From positions 1-64,000 of the forward strand of contig BPGU01000001.1 of NCBI GenBank assembly GCA_026003195.1: a stretch of 64,000 bases of DNA, written 5' to 3'. Numbering within the stretch: position 1 is the stretch's first letter; each line of letters opens with the position of its first letter. Under the pieces are notes generated by a model that was not told where the DNA came from, ran no database searches, and saw nothing but the letters and a program-made list of their open reading frames with translations. Below are positions 1 through 9,500 of this stretch, piece by piece. The position numbers were made by a program, and so were the translations under genes. This DNA is from Armatimonadota bacterium. Lineage in GTDB: Bacteria > Armatimonadota > HRBIN16.

Positions 1-981
1 TCTTCCTGCGGAAGTGGCTGGTTGGAGCCGTAGCGAAGGCATTGCGTTTTGAGCAGAACTTCACGCTGGTCCTCATCGGGCGGCAGGGAATCGGGAAGTC
101 CAGCCTCGCCAGATGGTTGTCTCCTGCTCCTGAACTGTTCACAGACTCGCCGCTTGACCCCGATGCAAGAGAGAGCGTGGTGCAGGCTGCCAGATGCCTG
201 GTCTGGGAGCTTAACGAGTTAGGATCCACCACCCGACGGCGGGACCCTCGACGCCCTGAAGCGATTCCTGAGCGCACCAGAGACGTCCATCAGGCTTCCG
301 TACGCACGAGAGATGACCTCCTTCCGGCACAGGGCATCCTTCGTCGCAACCGCAAACGACGCCGCCGACCTGCTACGGGATAGTACCGGTAACCGACGGT
401 TCGTGACGCTGCACCTGGAAGGCATAGATTGGTCGTACAGGGAACTGGACGTCCTTCAGCTCTGGTCACAAGCGGTGAGCCTGTACAAGAGTGGATTCGA
501 CCACACGCTGAGCCATGAAGAAGCTGCCTGGCGGGACACGGCGAACGCCCGTGTGGAGTCGGTGCGGAACTCGGTGGTAGCGGACGTGCTGTTGGAGGTG
601 ATGGAGGAGGTGATGTATACAATCGAGAAGGAGGGGCTGGTCGGGGGCGGATACAGCACACTCTACTATCCCACTAAGGAACAGGACTGGAGCCCATACC
701 CATCCGACAAACAGTCCAGCCAACTCGGACCTCTCAAAGCGGTGATACGAGACGGCATGATCCTCTGGCACGCACGACACCTCTACGACTACATAGCCGA
801 CTGTGTACGGGAGAAGCCGGAAGCGGTGGCATCGCAGGTGCGACGCCTCATCGGCCGGTTCGCCAGCCCGGACACTAAACCCCACAGGGCAGAAGGCGTC
901 CAATTCAAAGCATTCTCCCTGTCACTGGACCAGGTGAAAGAACTCGTCCAATACATCGCCGGCGGTTCACCAGAGTCTTGA
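1..981 (+). pseudogene. VapE-family (virulence-associated E) P-loop helicase/ATPase, 5' partial and frameshifted
   Basis: The reading frame is open to the left edge (FLRKWLVGAVAKALRF...). It carries the VapE Walker A region GRQGIGKSSLARW and then ARCLVWELNELGSTTRRRD. Around 240-255 the homology moves to the +1 frame, where DALKRFLSAPE...SFVATANDAADLL continues to the stop at 979-981. VapE proteins are the replicative helicase/primase-type ATPases of phages and satellite islands. The part seen covers the ATPase core and C-terminal region; the N-terminus lies outside the window. One extra base (or two missing) in the CGACGGCGGGACCCTCGACG stretch explains the shift. It may be a decayed gene or a sequencing indel. 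Together with the integrase at 12069-12977 it suggests a replicating integrated element. Confidence 0.85.
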
Positions 982-1072
982 TCCGCAAACTACGGGCGGG
1001 GCTTCTTGACGCCCTGCCCACAGCACCTTGACAGTAACAAACTCATACAGAATTGTAATCCAGCTACGCTGC

Positions 1073-1336
1073 GCTACCCGGAAACTGACAGGTAGCGTCA
1101 GGGTAGCGGACGGGTAGCGTACCGATTTTGCCCCCTTTGGGCTGATTTTGATGATTTTATCTCTGTATAATGACGATTTTATGGGACTTAGGTAGTACAT
1201 TAGTGGATTATTCAACGATTAAACAATCGGCTTAATTATCGAGCTACCGAGCTACCCGGAAATTCATAAAAACTTTGTCTGGAGAATTTCATAGGGTAGA
1301 ATATGGATTTTTAGGGTAGCGCCGGTAGCGGGTAGC
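1073..1336. repeat. Iteron-like GGTAGC/GCTACC field around an AT-rich core
   Basis: The 560-base gap after vapE has no convincing gene. It contains GGTAGC at 1091, 1102, 1113, 1315, 1324 and 1331, and the inverted GCTACC at 1073, 1243 and 1251. The first three direct copies are exactly 11 bases apart, about one helical turn, so a protein could bind one DNA face. Between the clusters (about 1137-1242) the DNA is clearly AT-rich. Iterons flanking an AT-rich stretch next to a helicase gene resemble a plasmid or satellite origin, but could also be an operator array. I see nothing else between 982 and 1545. Confidence 0.5.
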
Positions 1337-1545
1337 CTGTTCGCGGTGGCGGCTGTCCCAGCAGTTGAATGTAGCAATGGATGGCGCGCAGGATGGCTCC
1401 ATGCCTCCGAGCCGCCGTCGCGTCCTGCACTTACCTGATGCCTCTTGCCGTGTAAATGAGCACCAAGTGAGCCTAGTACCTCAAGCGGTTCAGGTTCGCC
1501 CGTCCCCCAAAGCAACACTACGTCCTGCGCTGACAGCGGATGCTA

Positions 1546-2343
1546 TTACTCCTGTTCTCCCTGCACGAACCGACGCGCTTCGGGATGCCTCTGCAGCAGT
1601 GCCTGCAACGCCTCCCGCTTGCCGAACTTCTGATAGTGTCGCACCAGTGCCTCCACAACACGCAGGAAACGAGGCGAAGGATGGAAGGGGAAATCCGCGT
1701 CAATGTCCGCTCTCATCTCCAGTATCGTCGCCCAGTCGGGGTGGTCCTCCTCCAGAATGAACCGAAAGGCTGTCTCCTCGGGAATAGCAAATACTATCTC
1801 GGCAATCGGCTTCTCCACTGGCTTCCACTTCTCGCGCGGGATGCGAGGGCTAATCGGCGTCTTGGGGTTGCGGGAAGCGACTTCCAGGAACCTCAGATGA
1901 GCCACAAAGAGGTGGGCAGCTGCCTTCGCCAACTGCTCCTCGCCTGCCTTCAGGGCGCAGTCTGCCAGTTCGCCGAGCGCAAGTTGCAAGGGATATGAGC
2001 CTGCGGAGAGATACTGCATATAGTCCCATGCTTTCAGCAAAGCCTGCTCGTAATCGCCGCGCCGCAGAGCGTCCCACATGAGCAGATGTAACGGTTCGTA
2101 CTCCTCCGATGGAAGGTGAGCAGGGGGTGAGTAGTTGGGGTCTGTAAACCGGCTTAACACAGCGTACCGGTCCTCCAAAATTTGTCGTTCCTGTTCGGTG
2201 AGACGTTCCGGCTCCGACAGATATCTCCGGCATAGTTCCAGAGCCTCGTGGTATCTGCCTTCCACCTCCAGAAGCATCACGTGCTCGCCTCTTTCTAACG
2301 GCATCAGTTCGGGTTGATCCTCTGCGCGTTTGTTTTCTTTCAT
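1546..2343 (-). CDS. Helical-repeat (TPR-like) cytoplasmic protein downstream of an RHS cassette; candidate cognate partner
   Basis: About 265 residues with no signal peptide or membrane segment. The ATG at 2343 is chosen because GAGGT lies 8 bases upstream; a longer upstream extension has no such site. Sequence such as RYHEALELCRRYL and GDYEQALLKAWDYMQYL has the alternating helix pattern of TPR-like repeats, followed by a mixed C-terminal half (EETAFRFILEEDHPDWATIL). I do not recognise a named family. The stop codon of the preceding RHS fragment (2354-2356) overlaps the ribosome-binding site, so the two are probably translationally coupled. Its place straight after an RHS tip is the usual place of an immunity gene, but that is positional inference only. 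Confidence 0.6.
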   Translation of the reverse strand: MKENKRAEDQPELMPLERGEHVMLLEVEGRYHEALELCRRYLSEPERLTEQERQILEDRYAVLSRFTDPNYSPPAHLPSEEYEPLHLLMWDALRRGDYEQALLKAWDYMQYLSAGSYPLQLALGELADCALKAGEEQLAKAAAHLFVAHLRFLEVASRNPKTPISPRIPREKWKPVEKPIAEIVFAIPEETAFRFILEEDHPDWATILEMRADIDADFPFHPSPRFLRVVEALVRHYQKFGKREALQALLQRHPEARRFVQGEQE

Positions 2344-2353
2344 GGGCGTTACC

Positions 2354-2972
2354 TCATTTCTGGTACAACGGGACTGGTGCAACGGGAGGGCATGCATCGG
2401 GCAGGATACCTTTGATAAGACAGTCCATCATGCATTGCTCAAAACAGCGCTTGTACGTCTCCCACTCAATATCTCTCCAATAAGCGCACTGATTTCTGCA
2501 ATACTTGGTACACAGATAACGATTGAGCACAGGGCGGTGCCCATCCCCATCAGGGCAATCGGGCTCAGGTTTCACAGGTTCGCGAGGATTGGGCAGAGGC
2601 ACAGGATGTGGATCTGGCTTCGGCCCTGGCAGGATTATGTGTACCCCCGCACCCAATGCATGCTCCTCCACACAGTATTTTAACCCATGTGGGCAGGTTT
2701 TGCCAGATGTTGCTCACACAGTTCATCCAGCAGGAGGCGTCCAGACCGCAGTCGTAGCAGGATAATGCAAACCCTGCCAGACACACCGCGCAAGCCGAGC
2801 AGACGACGGGGAAGAAACCTATCGTGCCGGAACGGTCATTGAGCATGACCACGCGGTTGCGGCAGTAGGCATACAGGTTGATACCTCCCTCAATCCCTAT
2901 CGGGTCCCTCGTCAAAAACCTGCCCGTCGTGGGGTCAAGGTAACGGTGTGTCAGTAAGAGTATGCCTGCCAT
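2354..2972 (-). pseudogene. Displaced RHS C-terminal cassette (orphan tip 3), frameshifted
   Basis: It begins abruptly inside the RHS core handle (MA-GILLLTHRYLDPTTGRF...INLYAYCRNRVV), with an in-frame TAA two codons before the ATG, so the rest of an RHS protein was never or is no longer attached. The first frame continues into a Cys-rich stretch (CSACAVCLAG, CYDCGLDASCWMNC) and stops at 2565. A second frame (2671-2354) carries the expected Pro-rich linker (PKPDPHPVPLPNP) and a Cys motif CTKYC...CFEQCMMDC resembling the other two tips. One frameshift between about 2600 and 2680 would join them. The second frame could alternatively start from the GTG at 2671. Confidence 0.7.
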
Positions 2973-3003
2973 GCGTTATGCACGTTGCGTACCGCCTCAC
3001 ACT

Positions 3004-4077
3004 TTATTCTCTCGCCCCATGCTCACGTAGTAACCCCGCACACTTCAAGTTTCCGCGACTCAACGCCACTTGCAGCGGCGACATCCCGCCCTCGTTTCGT
3101 GCGTCCCTGTCAGCGCCGTGCTGAAGCAGAATCTGCACTACCGGATAACCCGTGTCCTTACGAGCCTGGCAAGCGTAGTGCAACGCTGTGTTGCCTATCC
3201 TGTCTCTTGCCCGCACATCTGCCCCTTGCTGCAACAACACCTTTACTACATCCGTGTGCCCCATGCCTGAGCCATACATGAGAGCCGTCCTCCCAGCTTG
3301 GTCTACAGCGTTGACATCGGCGCCATGCTGGAGAAGCCATCTGATCGCCTGCGCCTTTCCTCCCAGAGCTGCAAAATGCAAAGGAGTGCGTCCAGAGTTA
3401 TCGCGCGTGTCCACTGATTTGTAGTAACCCTTCAGCACCTCCATCACGGGCAGGTGTCCGTTGCCTGCAGCAACATGTAGAGGGGTAGCACTCTGTGGGT
3501 TGTCTCGGGAAACGGGGTCTGCCCCTGCCTGTAATAGAACCTTCACGATGCCCACATTGCCCGCACTGACGGCACTGTGCAGCGCAGCACTGCCACTTGC
3601 GCCCCGCACGGAGGCACCATGTTGCAGCAGAAGGTGAACCATCTGCGGATTTGCCTGCCGAACAGCGAGCAGCAATGGGGTAATGATTTTACCTGTTGAG
3701 ACCCCGTCGACACGCTGTTCCACCGCAACATCCGCTTTGGCACCGTGGGTCAGCAAATATTGTGCGACGGCTGTCTGGTTCCTCCCCACTGCGTAGAACA
3801 ACGGGGTAGAACCCATATTATCTTTCGCGTTGGCGTCCGCTCCGTGCTTCAGAAGTATCTGTACTATCCGCAAATGACCGTAAGCCGCTGCAACATGTAA
3901 CGGGGTAAGACCTCTGGACCTCTCGCGAGAATGAACCAGGCGAGGATTGCGAGCGAGTAACTTTGTTACTGCAGCATCGTCTCCACGAATTGTCGCCTGG
4001 AAAATATCTTGCGCCCAAGTGGTAGCGCCATATCCCACTACCTGTACAAATACCAATACGGCAACCAGCTTGTGCAT
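3004..4077 (-). CDS. Exported ankyrin-repeat protein, candidate immunity/partner of the RHS tip before it
   Basis: 357 residues. The signal peptide MHKLVAVLVFVQVVGYG ends near AQ (about residue 23), followed by roughly nine ankyrin repeats with typical TPLHVAAAYGH and LLLQHGADVNA motifs up to the C-terminus. The ATG at 4077 is preceded by GGGAGGT at a good distance, which favours it over the start six codons upstream. The gene begins 23 bases after the stop of the RHS cassette at 4100-4756. Ankyrin proteins are known partners or immunity factors in polymorphic-toxin loci. The signal peptide places this one in the periplasm, where it could meet an exported RHS tip. Confidence 0.85.
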   Translation of the reverse strand: MHKLVAVLVFVQVVGYGATTWAQDIFQATIRGDDAAVTKLLARNPRLVHSRERSRGLTPLHVAAAYGHLRIVQILLKHGADANAKDNMGSTPLFYAVGRNQTAVAQYLLTHGAKADVAVEQRVDGVSTGKIITPLLLAVRQANPQMVHLLLQHGASVRGASGSAALHSAVSAGNVGIVKVLLQAGADPVSRDNPQSATPLHVAAGNGHLPVMEVLKGYYKSVDTRDNSGRTPLHFAALGGKAQAIRWLLQHGADVNAVDQAGRTALMYGSGMGHTDVVKVLLQQGADVRARDRIGNTALHYACQARKDTGYPVVQILLQHGADRDARNEGGMSPLQVALSRGNLKCAGLLREHGARE

Positions 4078-4099
4078 GGTCTTACCTCCCGCCAAAATG

Positions 4100-4756
4100 T
4101 TAATAGGCTACAGGGATAACAGGGAGCTGCTCCCATGTGTCTGGGAAATTTGAGTAATGTATACAATCAACCATGCAGTGGTTGATCTTCCAATTAGACC
4201 ACCCCAGCTCATCGCCTAGGTCCTCGCAGCACCGCTGGCAGAGATCCTCACCAAACTCGCCTAAGCCGGGCCATGTACACTTCGCGAGGCATCCCGCCTC
4301 CGAGCCTATACACCAGCCAACACCACAATACCAAGCGTAAGCTGTACCGGGCGGACAAGGATGTCGGGATATGCAAGTTTGTCCCGGAGGGCAGGGAGCG
4401 CCGGGATCTGGACGACACCACCCAGGAGGTGGGGAGGGTGCAGGCGATGGTTTTGGTTTGGGTTTAGGTTTTGGCTTCGCAGGTGGGCAGTCAGGGTCGC
4501 CATGGCAATCCCACCCATAGCACTGGTTCCCAATCTTGGTGCATAGTCCTGAAGGGTCTATCCGGTTCACCGCTCGGTTTCCTACGTATGCGTATAGGTT
4601 CACACTTGCCTCACACCCCGCAGGGTCCCTCGTCAGAAACCTGCCTGTCGCGGGGTCAAGGTAGCGATGCGTCAGTAACAGTATACCAGTTTCCACGTCG
4701 GTGTAATAGCCCCATTGCGCTTTGTAGCCGTAGGGCGTAGGGTTGTAACCGGACAT
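4100..4756 (-). CDS. Displaced RHS core handle plus Cys-rich tip (orphan tip 2)
   Basis: About 218 residues. The first 65 or so (SGYNPTPYGYKAQWGYY, GILLLTHRYLDP, GRFLTRDPAGCEA) are nearly identical, also at DNA level, to residues about 1088-1150 of the full RHS protein at 6582-10565. Similarity stops at DPSG, after which the sequence differs: a (KP)n/Pro-rich linker and a tip with about 17 cysteines ending DLCQRCCEDLG...NHCMVDC. The upstream boundary is just before the ATG. GGGAG six bases before ATG 4756 means it could be translated on its own, but it lacks a signal peptide. It looks like a silent, recombination-ready C-terminal cassette. Confidence 0.75.
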   Translation of the reverse strand: MSGYNPTPYGYKAQWGYYTDVETGILLLTHRYLDPATGRFLTRDPAGCEASVNLYAYVGNRAVNRIDPSGLCTKIGNQCYGWDCHGDPDCPPAKPKPKPKPKPSPAPSPPPGWCRPDPGAPCPPGQTCISRHPCPPGTAYAWYCGVGWCIGSEAGCLAKCTWPGLGEFGEDLCQRCCEDLGDELGWSNWKINHCMVDCIHYSNFPDTWEQLPVIPVAY

Positions 4757-4864
4757 CAACTACTCCCAGTATTCAGTGTAATTGCGTGTGCCAACGCACC
4801 ATCGGAAAGAACAGAGGCATCTGGGCAAACTATTACTTTGTCAAGCATGAATCTCCGCTTGCTG

Positions 4865-5141
4865 CTCTGGAGGGCGAACCTCCTGGTGAGCCGAAACAGG
4901 TAGCCCCACCCCGCCTCCCCTCAGGCGGGGAGGAGGTAGCCCCTCTCTGGCTCTCCCCGCACGCGGGGAGAGAAAGTGTCCCCCTGCCTGCGGGGGGACT
5001 ACAGGGGGGCTAACGGCTCTGCAGGAGCCTCGCCCTCCAGAAGGTTTAGCAGCCAGCGCAGGCTGGCTTTGTTTGTAAGGGAACGGCTTTAGCCGTGAAT
5101 GCCAACAACATCGGCTCGGCAGGAGCCTCGCCCTCCAGAAG
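4865..5141. repeat. Dispersed CGGCTC-GCAGGAGCCTCGCC repeat copies (two direct, one inverted)
   Basis: The 400-base gap 4757-5160 has no gene. Copies of a roughly 30-base unit (CGGCTCGGCAGGAGCCTCGC then CCTCCAGAAG) lie on the plus strand at 5014-5043 and 5112-5141. A diverged inverted copy is at 4865-4893, and a further copy lies at 23281-23304. The arrangement separates the main RHS gene and its lipoprotein from the orphan cassettes. It is likely a genome-wide small repeat. Confidence 0.6.
4909..4997. repeat. Three consecutive GC-rich hairpins
   Basis: Stems CCCCGCCT/AGGCGGGG (4909-4930), CTCTCCCCGC/GCGGGGAGAG (4951-4972, two-base loop) and CCCCC/GGGGG (4980-4997). No U-tract follows, so they are palindromic repeats rather than standard terminators. 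They could still stop or attenuate transcription between the RHS gene and the orphan cassettes. Confidence 0.55.
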
Positions 5142-5160
5142 ATTGAGCCTTGACAGAGTA

Positions 5161-6474
5161 CTATCTTCTATCCGTTCTTTTTGTTACAGTATATTCGTGG
5201 AGTATCTCTTTAACCATGTTCAAAAATGAGCCTTCGCTGCCAATGTAATCTAATGAGATGATTTGATGTCTCTGCGTATCATACCATGTAGCTATCCATG
5301 CAGGTCTATATGGCGCCAAGGGACTAATTATCCCCACTCTCTGCTTTCCCACTGCAATAAACCTGTCACTGTGTGCGAGAATGCTATCTGCTACTGCCTG
5401 GTATCCTGCAGGCAGCTGTTGTATTTCCAGACGAAACTCTCTTGCAGAACCCTTCCGATACGTGAGACGAACAACCTCCAGTGGAGGCACACCAGGCTGA
5501 TACGCTTCCCTGACGTAGATGATTTCATGAGGCTCGCCCCAGCGTGCAGGAAGGGGTGTTATGCGAATGCCCGTCTGGAGGAACAACTCGCGCAGAGATG
5601 CGAATCGGCGAGCGTTGGGATTTGCCGAGTACCAGTCAGTATAACCTCCGGCAAACTTGTCGGGTTCACCTGCACCCTCCTGCGCACCGTCGGGAACGGA
5701 GGGACGTAACAAAGTCACCTTCTCTCCCAAATCCAGCGGATTATCGACGATCTGAGCCTCTATCGAGTCGAAGCCAGGCAGGCGGCGCACATTCTCAGGA
5801 ACGTCACTTCGGGCGAGAATCGCATACGTGTATATCAGCCGCTTTCCATCAGGGTAAGTGACTTTGCACTGGAGGGGCAGCAGGCTATTCGCTTGCAGTT
5901 CTGCAGAGACCTGTGCAAAGCCGTTATCGTATTGCCAGGTATAGAGCACTTTGTCGCCTGCTAATTGCGTGTGCTCGTGCTCTCGGACAGCGTTCCACAC
6001 AGAGGTGCGCAAAGGGTCCCCGCATAAGGCTTGCACGCTCGTCAGGGATGCCTTCCGCCAAAGCGCAGAATAAGGGTGCAGCAGTAGCACAGGCGAGGAG
6101 ATGCCTGTTTGCTTCAAGGTCAGTCGCTGGGCTTGCCGTCGAGGAACATCTATGCTCCACACGGTAAGACCTTCTTTGAGCAGCAACCAGATGAGGGTAT
6201 CTTGTCCGTCACGTTCCTCCACCCGCAGCAGATCGGCATGCGTGTCCCACCATGCCTCTACCCGCCGAATCACCCGAACAGAACTTCCCTCCTCTGCAGC
6301 AACTACCATCCGATAGTGTCCCCTGTCAATCATATCCCAAACCTGCTTCAGACCTTCACTACTCATCCCAGTCTTTTGTAAGTTAGGAGTTCTTTCCCTG
6401 TCGACAGCACACGAGCTGAAAAGCAGGGTGCTCCAGAGTGCCATGGCGAGGAAGGTACCGACGGAACATCTCAT
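5161..6474 (-). CDS. Lipoprotein with LolA/RseB-like and DUF4367-like regions, downstream of the RHS gene
   Basis: About 437 residues. The ATG at 6474 gives a lipoprotein signal (MRCSVGTFLAMALW, lipobox LFSSC). A longer frame back to 6696 would overlap the RHS gene and has no signal. The first half (RMVVAAEEGSSVRVIRRVEAWW, LLRVEERDG, MVWS-like strands) has the pattern of the LolA/RseB lipoprotein-carrier fold. The C-terminal part (EIIYVREAYQPG, FRLEIQQLP, GIISPLAPYRPAWIATWY) resembles DUF4367-type modules. It follows the RHS stop by about 107 bases on the same strand. It may be the partner of the resident RHS tip or simply an envelope protein; family assignment is tentative. Confidence 0.65.
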   Translation of the reverse strand: MRCSVGTFLAMALWSTLLFSSCAVDRERTPNLQKTGMSSEGLKQVWDMIDRGHYRMVVAAEEGSSVRVIRRVEAWWDTHADLLRVEERDGQDTLIWLLLKEGLTVWSIDVPRRQAQRLTLKQTGISSPVLLLHPYSALWRKASLTSVQALCGDPLRTSVWNAVREHEHTQLAGDKVLYTWQYDNGFAQVSAELQANSLLPLQCKVTYPDGKRLIYTYAILARSDVPENVRRLPGFDSIEAQIVDNPLDLGEKVTLLRPSVPDGAQEGAGEPDKFAGGYTDWYSANPNARRFASLRELFLQTGIRITPLPARWGEPHEIIYVREAYQPGVPPLEVVRLTYRKGSAREFRLEIQQLPAGYQAVADSILAHSDRFIAVGKQRVGIISPLAPYRPAWIATWYDTQRHQIISLDYIGSEGSFLNMVKEILHEYTVTKRTDRR

Positions 6475-6581
6475 TACACCATGACGACGTTCGGACACCT
6501 TCCTTACGTAGCGGTGAATAACCCGCACTATCCCTGATAGCTGGTACAACTCAGGTTCTCCTGTGCTCAACGAGCAACTTC

Positions 6582-9500
6582 TCAAGGTGGTGCCAAGCAG
6601 GGCCAACTTGGCGCTCCGGCACCAGGTGGGGTTGGTATCGGCGCTCGTCCCGGAGGCGGAGCGCCGGGTAGTCGTATTCGGCATACTATTCCCCAAGTGT
6701 TCCAGTCGAACGGCCAGGGCGGGCTATAGCCGCACAAAGCCATGCATTCGCGATGCTGAGCATAAGCACACCAACAGGACAATAAACTAGGTGAGCCAAA
6801 GACGCTCAGTAAACAGCCTCGCACACAGTTGGCTCCGCCACCCCCGATAGGTGGCAGCAGTCCTCCACCACCAGGTCCTGGTCCAGCCCCCATACATACA
6901 TAATACATGTTGCACGCAACTATGAACCCCATGTTACAGGCATGTAGATAAGGAGCACATGTCCTGGGATTGCCTGGCAGAGGAAGGAAACCTCCCACAT
7001 GAGGGCGAGCACAAGGCTTTCTCGGGCTGCCAGGAGGCCAGGGACGTACAGGAGGCCTCCGGTGTGGGGGGGTCGGATTGATAAATTCTCCGGACGGATC
7101 GCTTGCATTGACTACAGAATTCTCCACGTAGAAATATAAATTCACACTCGCCTCACACCCCGCCGGGTCCCTCGTCAGAAACCTGCCCGTCGCGGGGTCA
7201 AGGTAACGGTGAGTCAGTAACAGTATACCAGTTTCTACATCCGTGTAGTAGCCCCACTGCGCTTTGTAACCGTAGGGCGTAGGGTTGGAGCCGGACATCA
7301 ATTGACCCCACGCATCATAGGCGAAGTGCGCCAGCACGTTACGACTGTTATCTATGATGTGAACGGCGTTGCCTTGAGGGTCAAACTGGTAGATGAAACT
7401 GCCATACGCTATCAACCCGTTTGCACCGAACACCACCGGAGCCACCGCATTGCCCGATGCGTCCAGTTCGCACACCAGCTCCTCCCCGTCATACAGGTAA
7501 TACCGCCTGCCAGACGCCGTCTGCTTCCACGCCCGCAAGCCGTCCCCGTTGTAGCCGGCGGTCAATATGCTGCCATACGCCGTCATCCGGTTCTCGGGGT
7601 CAAACGACAGGTTCACCCCCTTGTAGATGACCGGGTTGCCGTTGCCGTCATATGCAAAGCCGGTGCCGGTGAGCTGGTTGTTGGCGTTGTAGGTGCGCGA
7701 TTGCCCCTTGAAGGTGGTGGGGTTCTGCGCCGCGTCATAGCCAAAACTGAAACTGTATCCTCCCGCCCGCGTGGACTGCTCGGAGAGCAACTGGTTCTTG
7801 AGGTCGTAGGCGTAGTTGGTCGCACCCGCCAGACTGGGCTGGGCAGGGAAACTCACCGTCATCCCCACACGGTTGCCCACGCCGTCATACTGCAAGTTCT
7901 GGAAGTCCGACAGCACATTGCCACCCGCATCGCGGTTGGTCAAGCGGGTCAGGAAGCCCCGCACGTTGTATTCGTAACTCGTCGTTGCTCCGTTCACCGT
8001 CTGTGTCAGCAACCACCCGTTGGGCGCGTATGTCCAGCTGGCAATGAAGCCCACCGCGCTCAGTCCCACCAGCCTGCCTGCTGCGTCGTAGGTGTAACTG
8101 TATGTGCCAGCGGGAGTGCCCATGCTCGCCCGGCTGCCGTCGGGATAGTAACTGTAGGTAATGGTGCGCGTGGGCAAGCCCGTGTAGGTCACGCTCACGC
8201 TCAGCGGGTTGCCCATGTGGTCGTAACTGTAAGTGGTTACCCCCGTGCCGTCCGTCATGCTTGCCCGACGACCGTCCGAATCATACGTGAAACTCACCGT
8301 GCCGATGACCTGACCGTTCTGCACATACTGTATTTCCGTTAACAACCCCTCCGGGTCGTTGTAGGTGTAGTTGGTGATGATGTTGCGTCCGTCTATGCGA
8401 CGCAACAGCCTGCCCGCACTGTCATAGGCATCGAATTGCAAGGTATCGCCGCCCGGATAGGTAATCCGCGTCAGGTCACCGCGTGTGTTGTAAGTGAACG
8501 AGGTGAGGTTGCCGTTGCCGTCGCGCACTCCAACCACCCGATACGCCGCGTCGTAGATGTATTGCACTGCCTCCGTGCTGCCCGTGCGCGACAACAACTC
8601 TCCCTCCGCACCATACGCATACGTCACCCCACGTATCTGCGTGCCACTCTCGTCATACTCTACTACCTGGCTCAACGCTCCGCCCGGATACTGATACACG
8701 CTCACCGTACGCGCCCGCCCGCTTCCCTGCTGACCCGTTGCCGGATACTGCACCTCCACCAGCTGGTCGGCGATGTTGTAGGCAAAGTCCGTACGGTTGC
8801 CGTTGGCGTCTATCACCACCGTGCGATTACCCCGCGCATCATACCGATAGCGCGTCACGTTGCCCATGTTGTCCGTCACCGTCAAGGGCTGACCTACCTT
8901 CGCCGGCTGTGTATAACTGCCATCCTGAGTGTAGTTATACACTGTCACCATCTGCTGCGTGGCGTTGTTGCCCGGCGAGGTGACTGTCAGCACGTTGCCC
9001 AGACTGTCATACGTGTAGGTGGTGGTCACCGTCTCCCCGCTTAAGGAGCCCGGCTTGGGGGAGGTGACGCTCTGCACCAGCCCGGAAGGCTCATAGTAGG
9101 TATACGTGGTGGGCGGCTTGGTTCCCTCCTGCACGCTCACCAGCCTGCCCAGCGGGAAGATAGATTTATCGTAGGTGTAGGTGGTGGTGACACCTCTTGG
9201 ATTGGTCACCGTCAACACGTTGCCAAACTCATCGTAAGTGTAGGTGGTTGCCTTGCCGTCCCTGTCCACGATGCGCGTGGGACGGTACGGGTTCACCGGG
9301 TCGTTATACTCTATCATCACCTGGTTGCCCTGCGCGTCAATCGTGCCCGTGTTGGCGCGGGAATCGTTATACTTTTGCGTCCATGTGTATACCACATTGC
9401 CCTGTGGGTTCTTCACCGTCACCGTGGTCAGGTGATTTGCCACGTCGTAACTGTATTCGGTGCGGTTGCCGTTGGCGTCTATCCGCGCTACCACCCGTCC

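Noticed and set aside
4908-5141. CRISPR array
   Set aside because: The repeats are few, unevenly spaced, in both orientations, and without spacers of constant length; no cas gene is in the window.
6475-6696. N-terminal extension of the lipoprotein gene into the RHS gene
   Set aside because: The extension has no family-like sequence, overlaps RHS coding DNA, and hides a clear lipoprotein signal at ATG 6474.
7302-8342. Long plus-strand frame of 346 codons
   Set aside because: It lies fully opposite the RHS YD-repeat region, whose minus-strand frame is clearly coding; periodic GC-rich repeats leave the opposite strand open.
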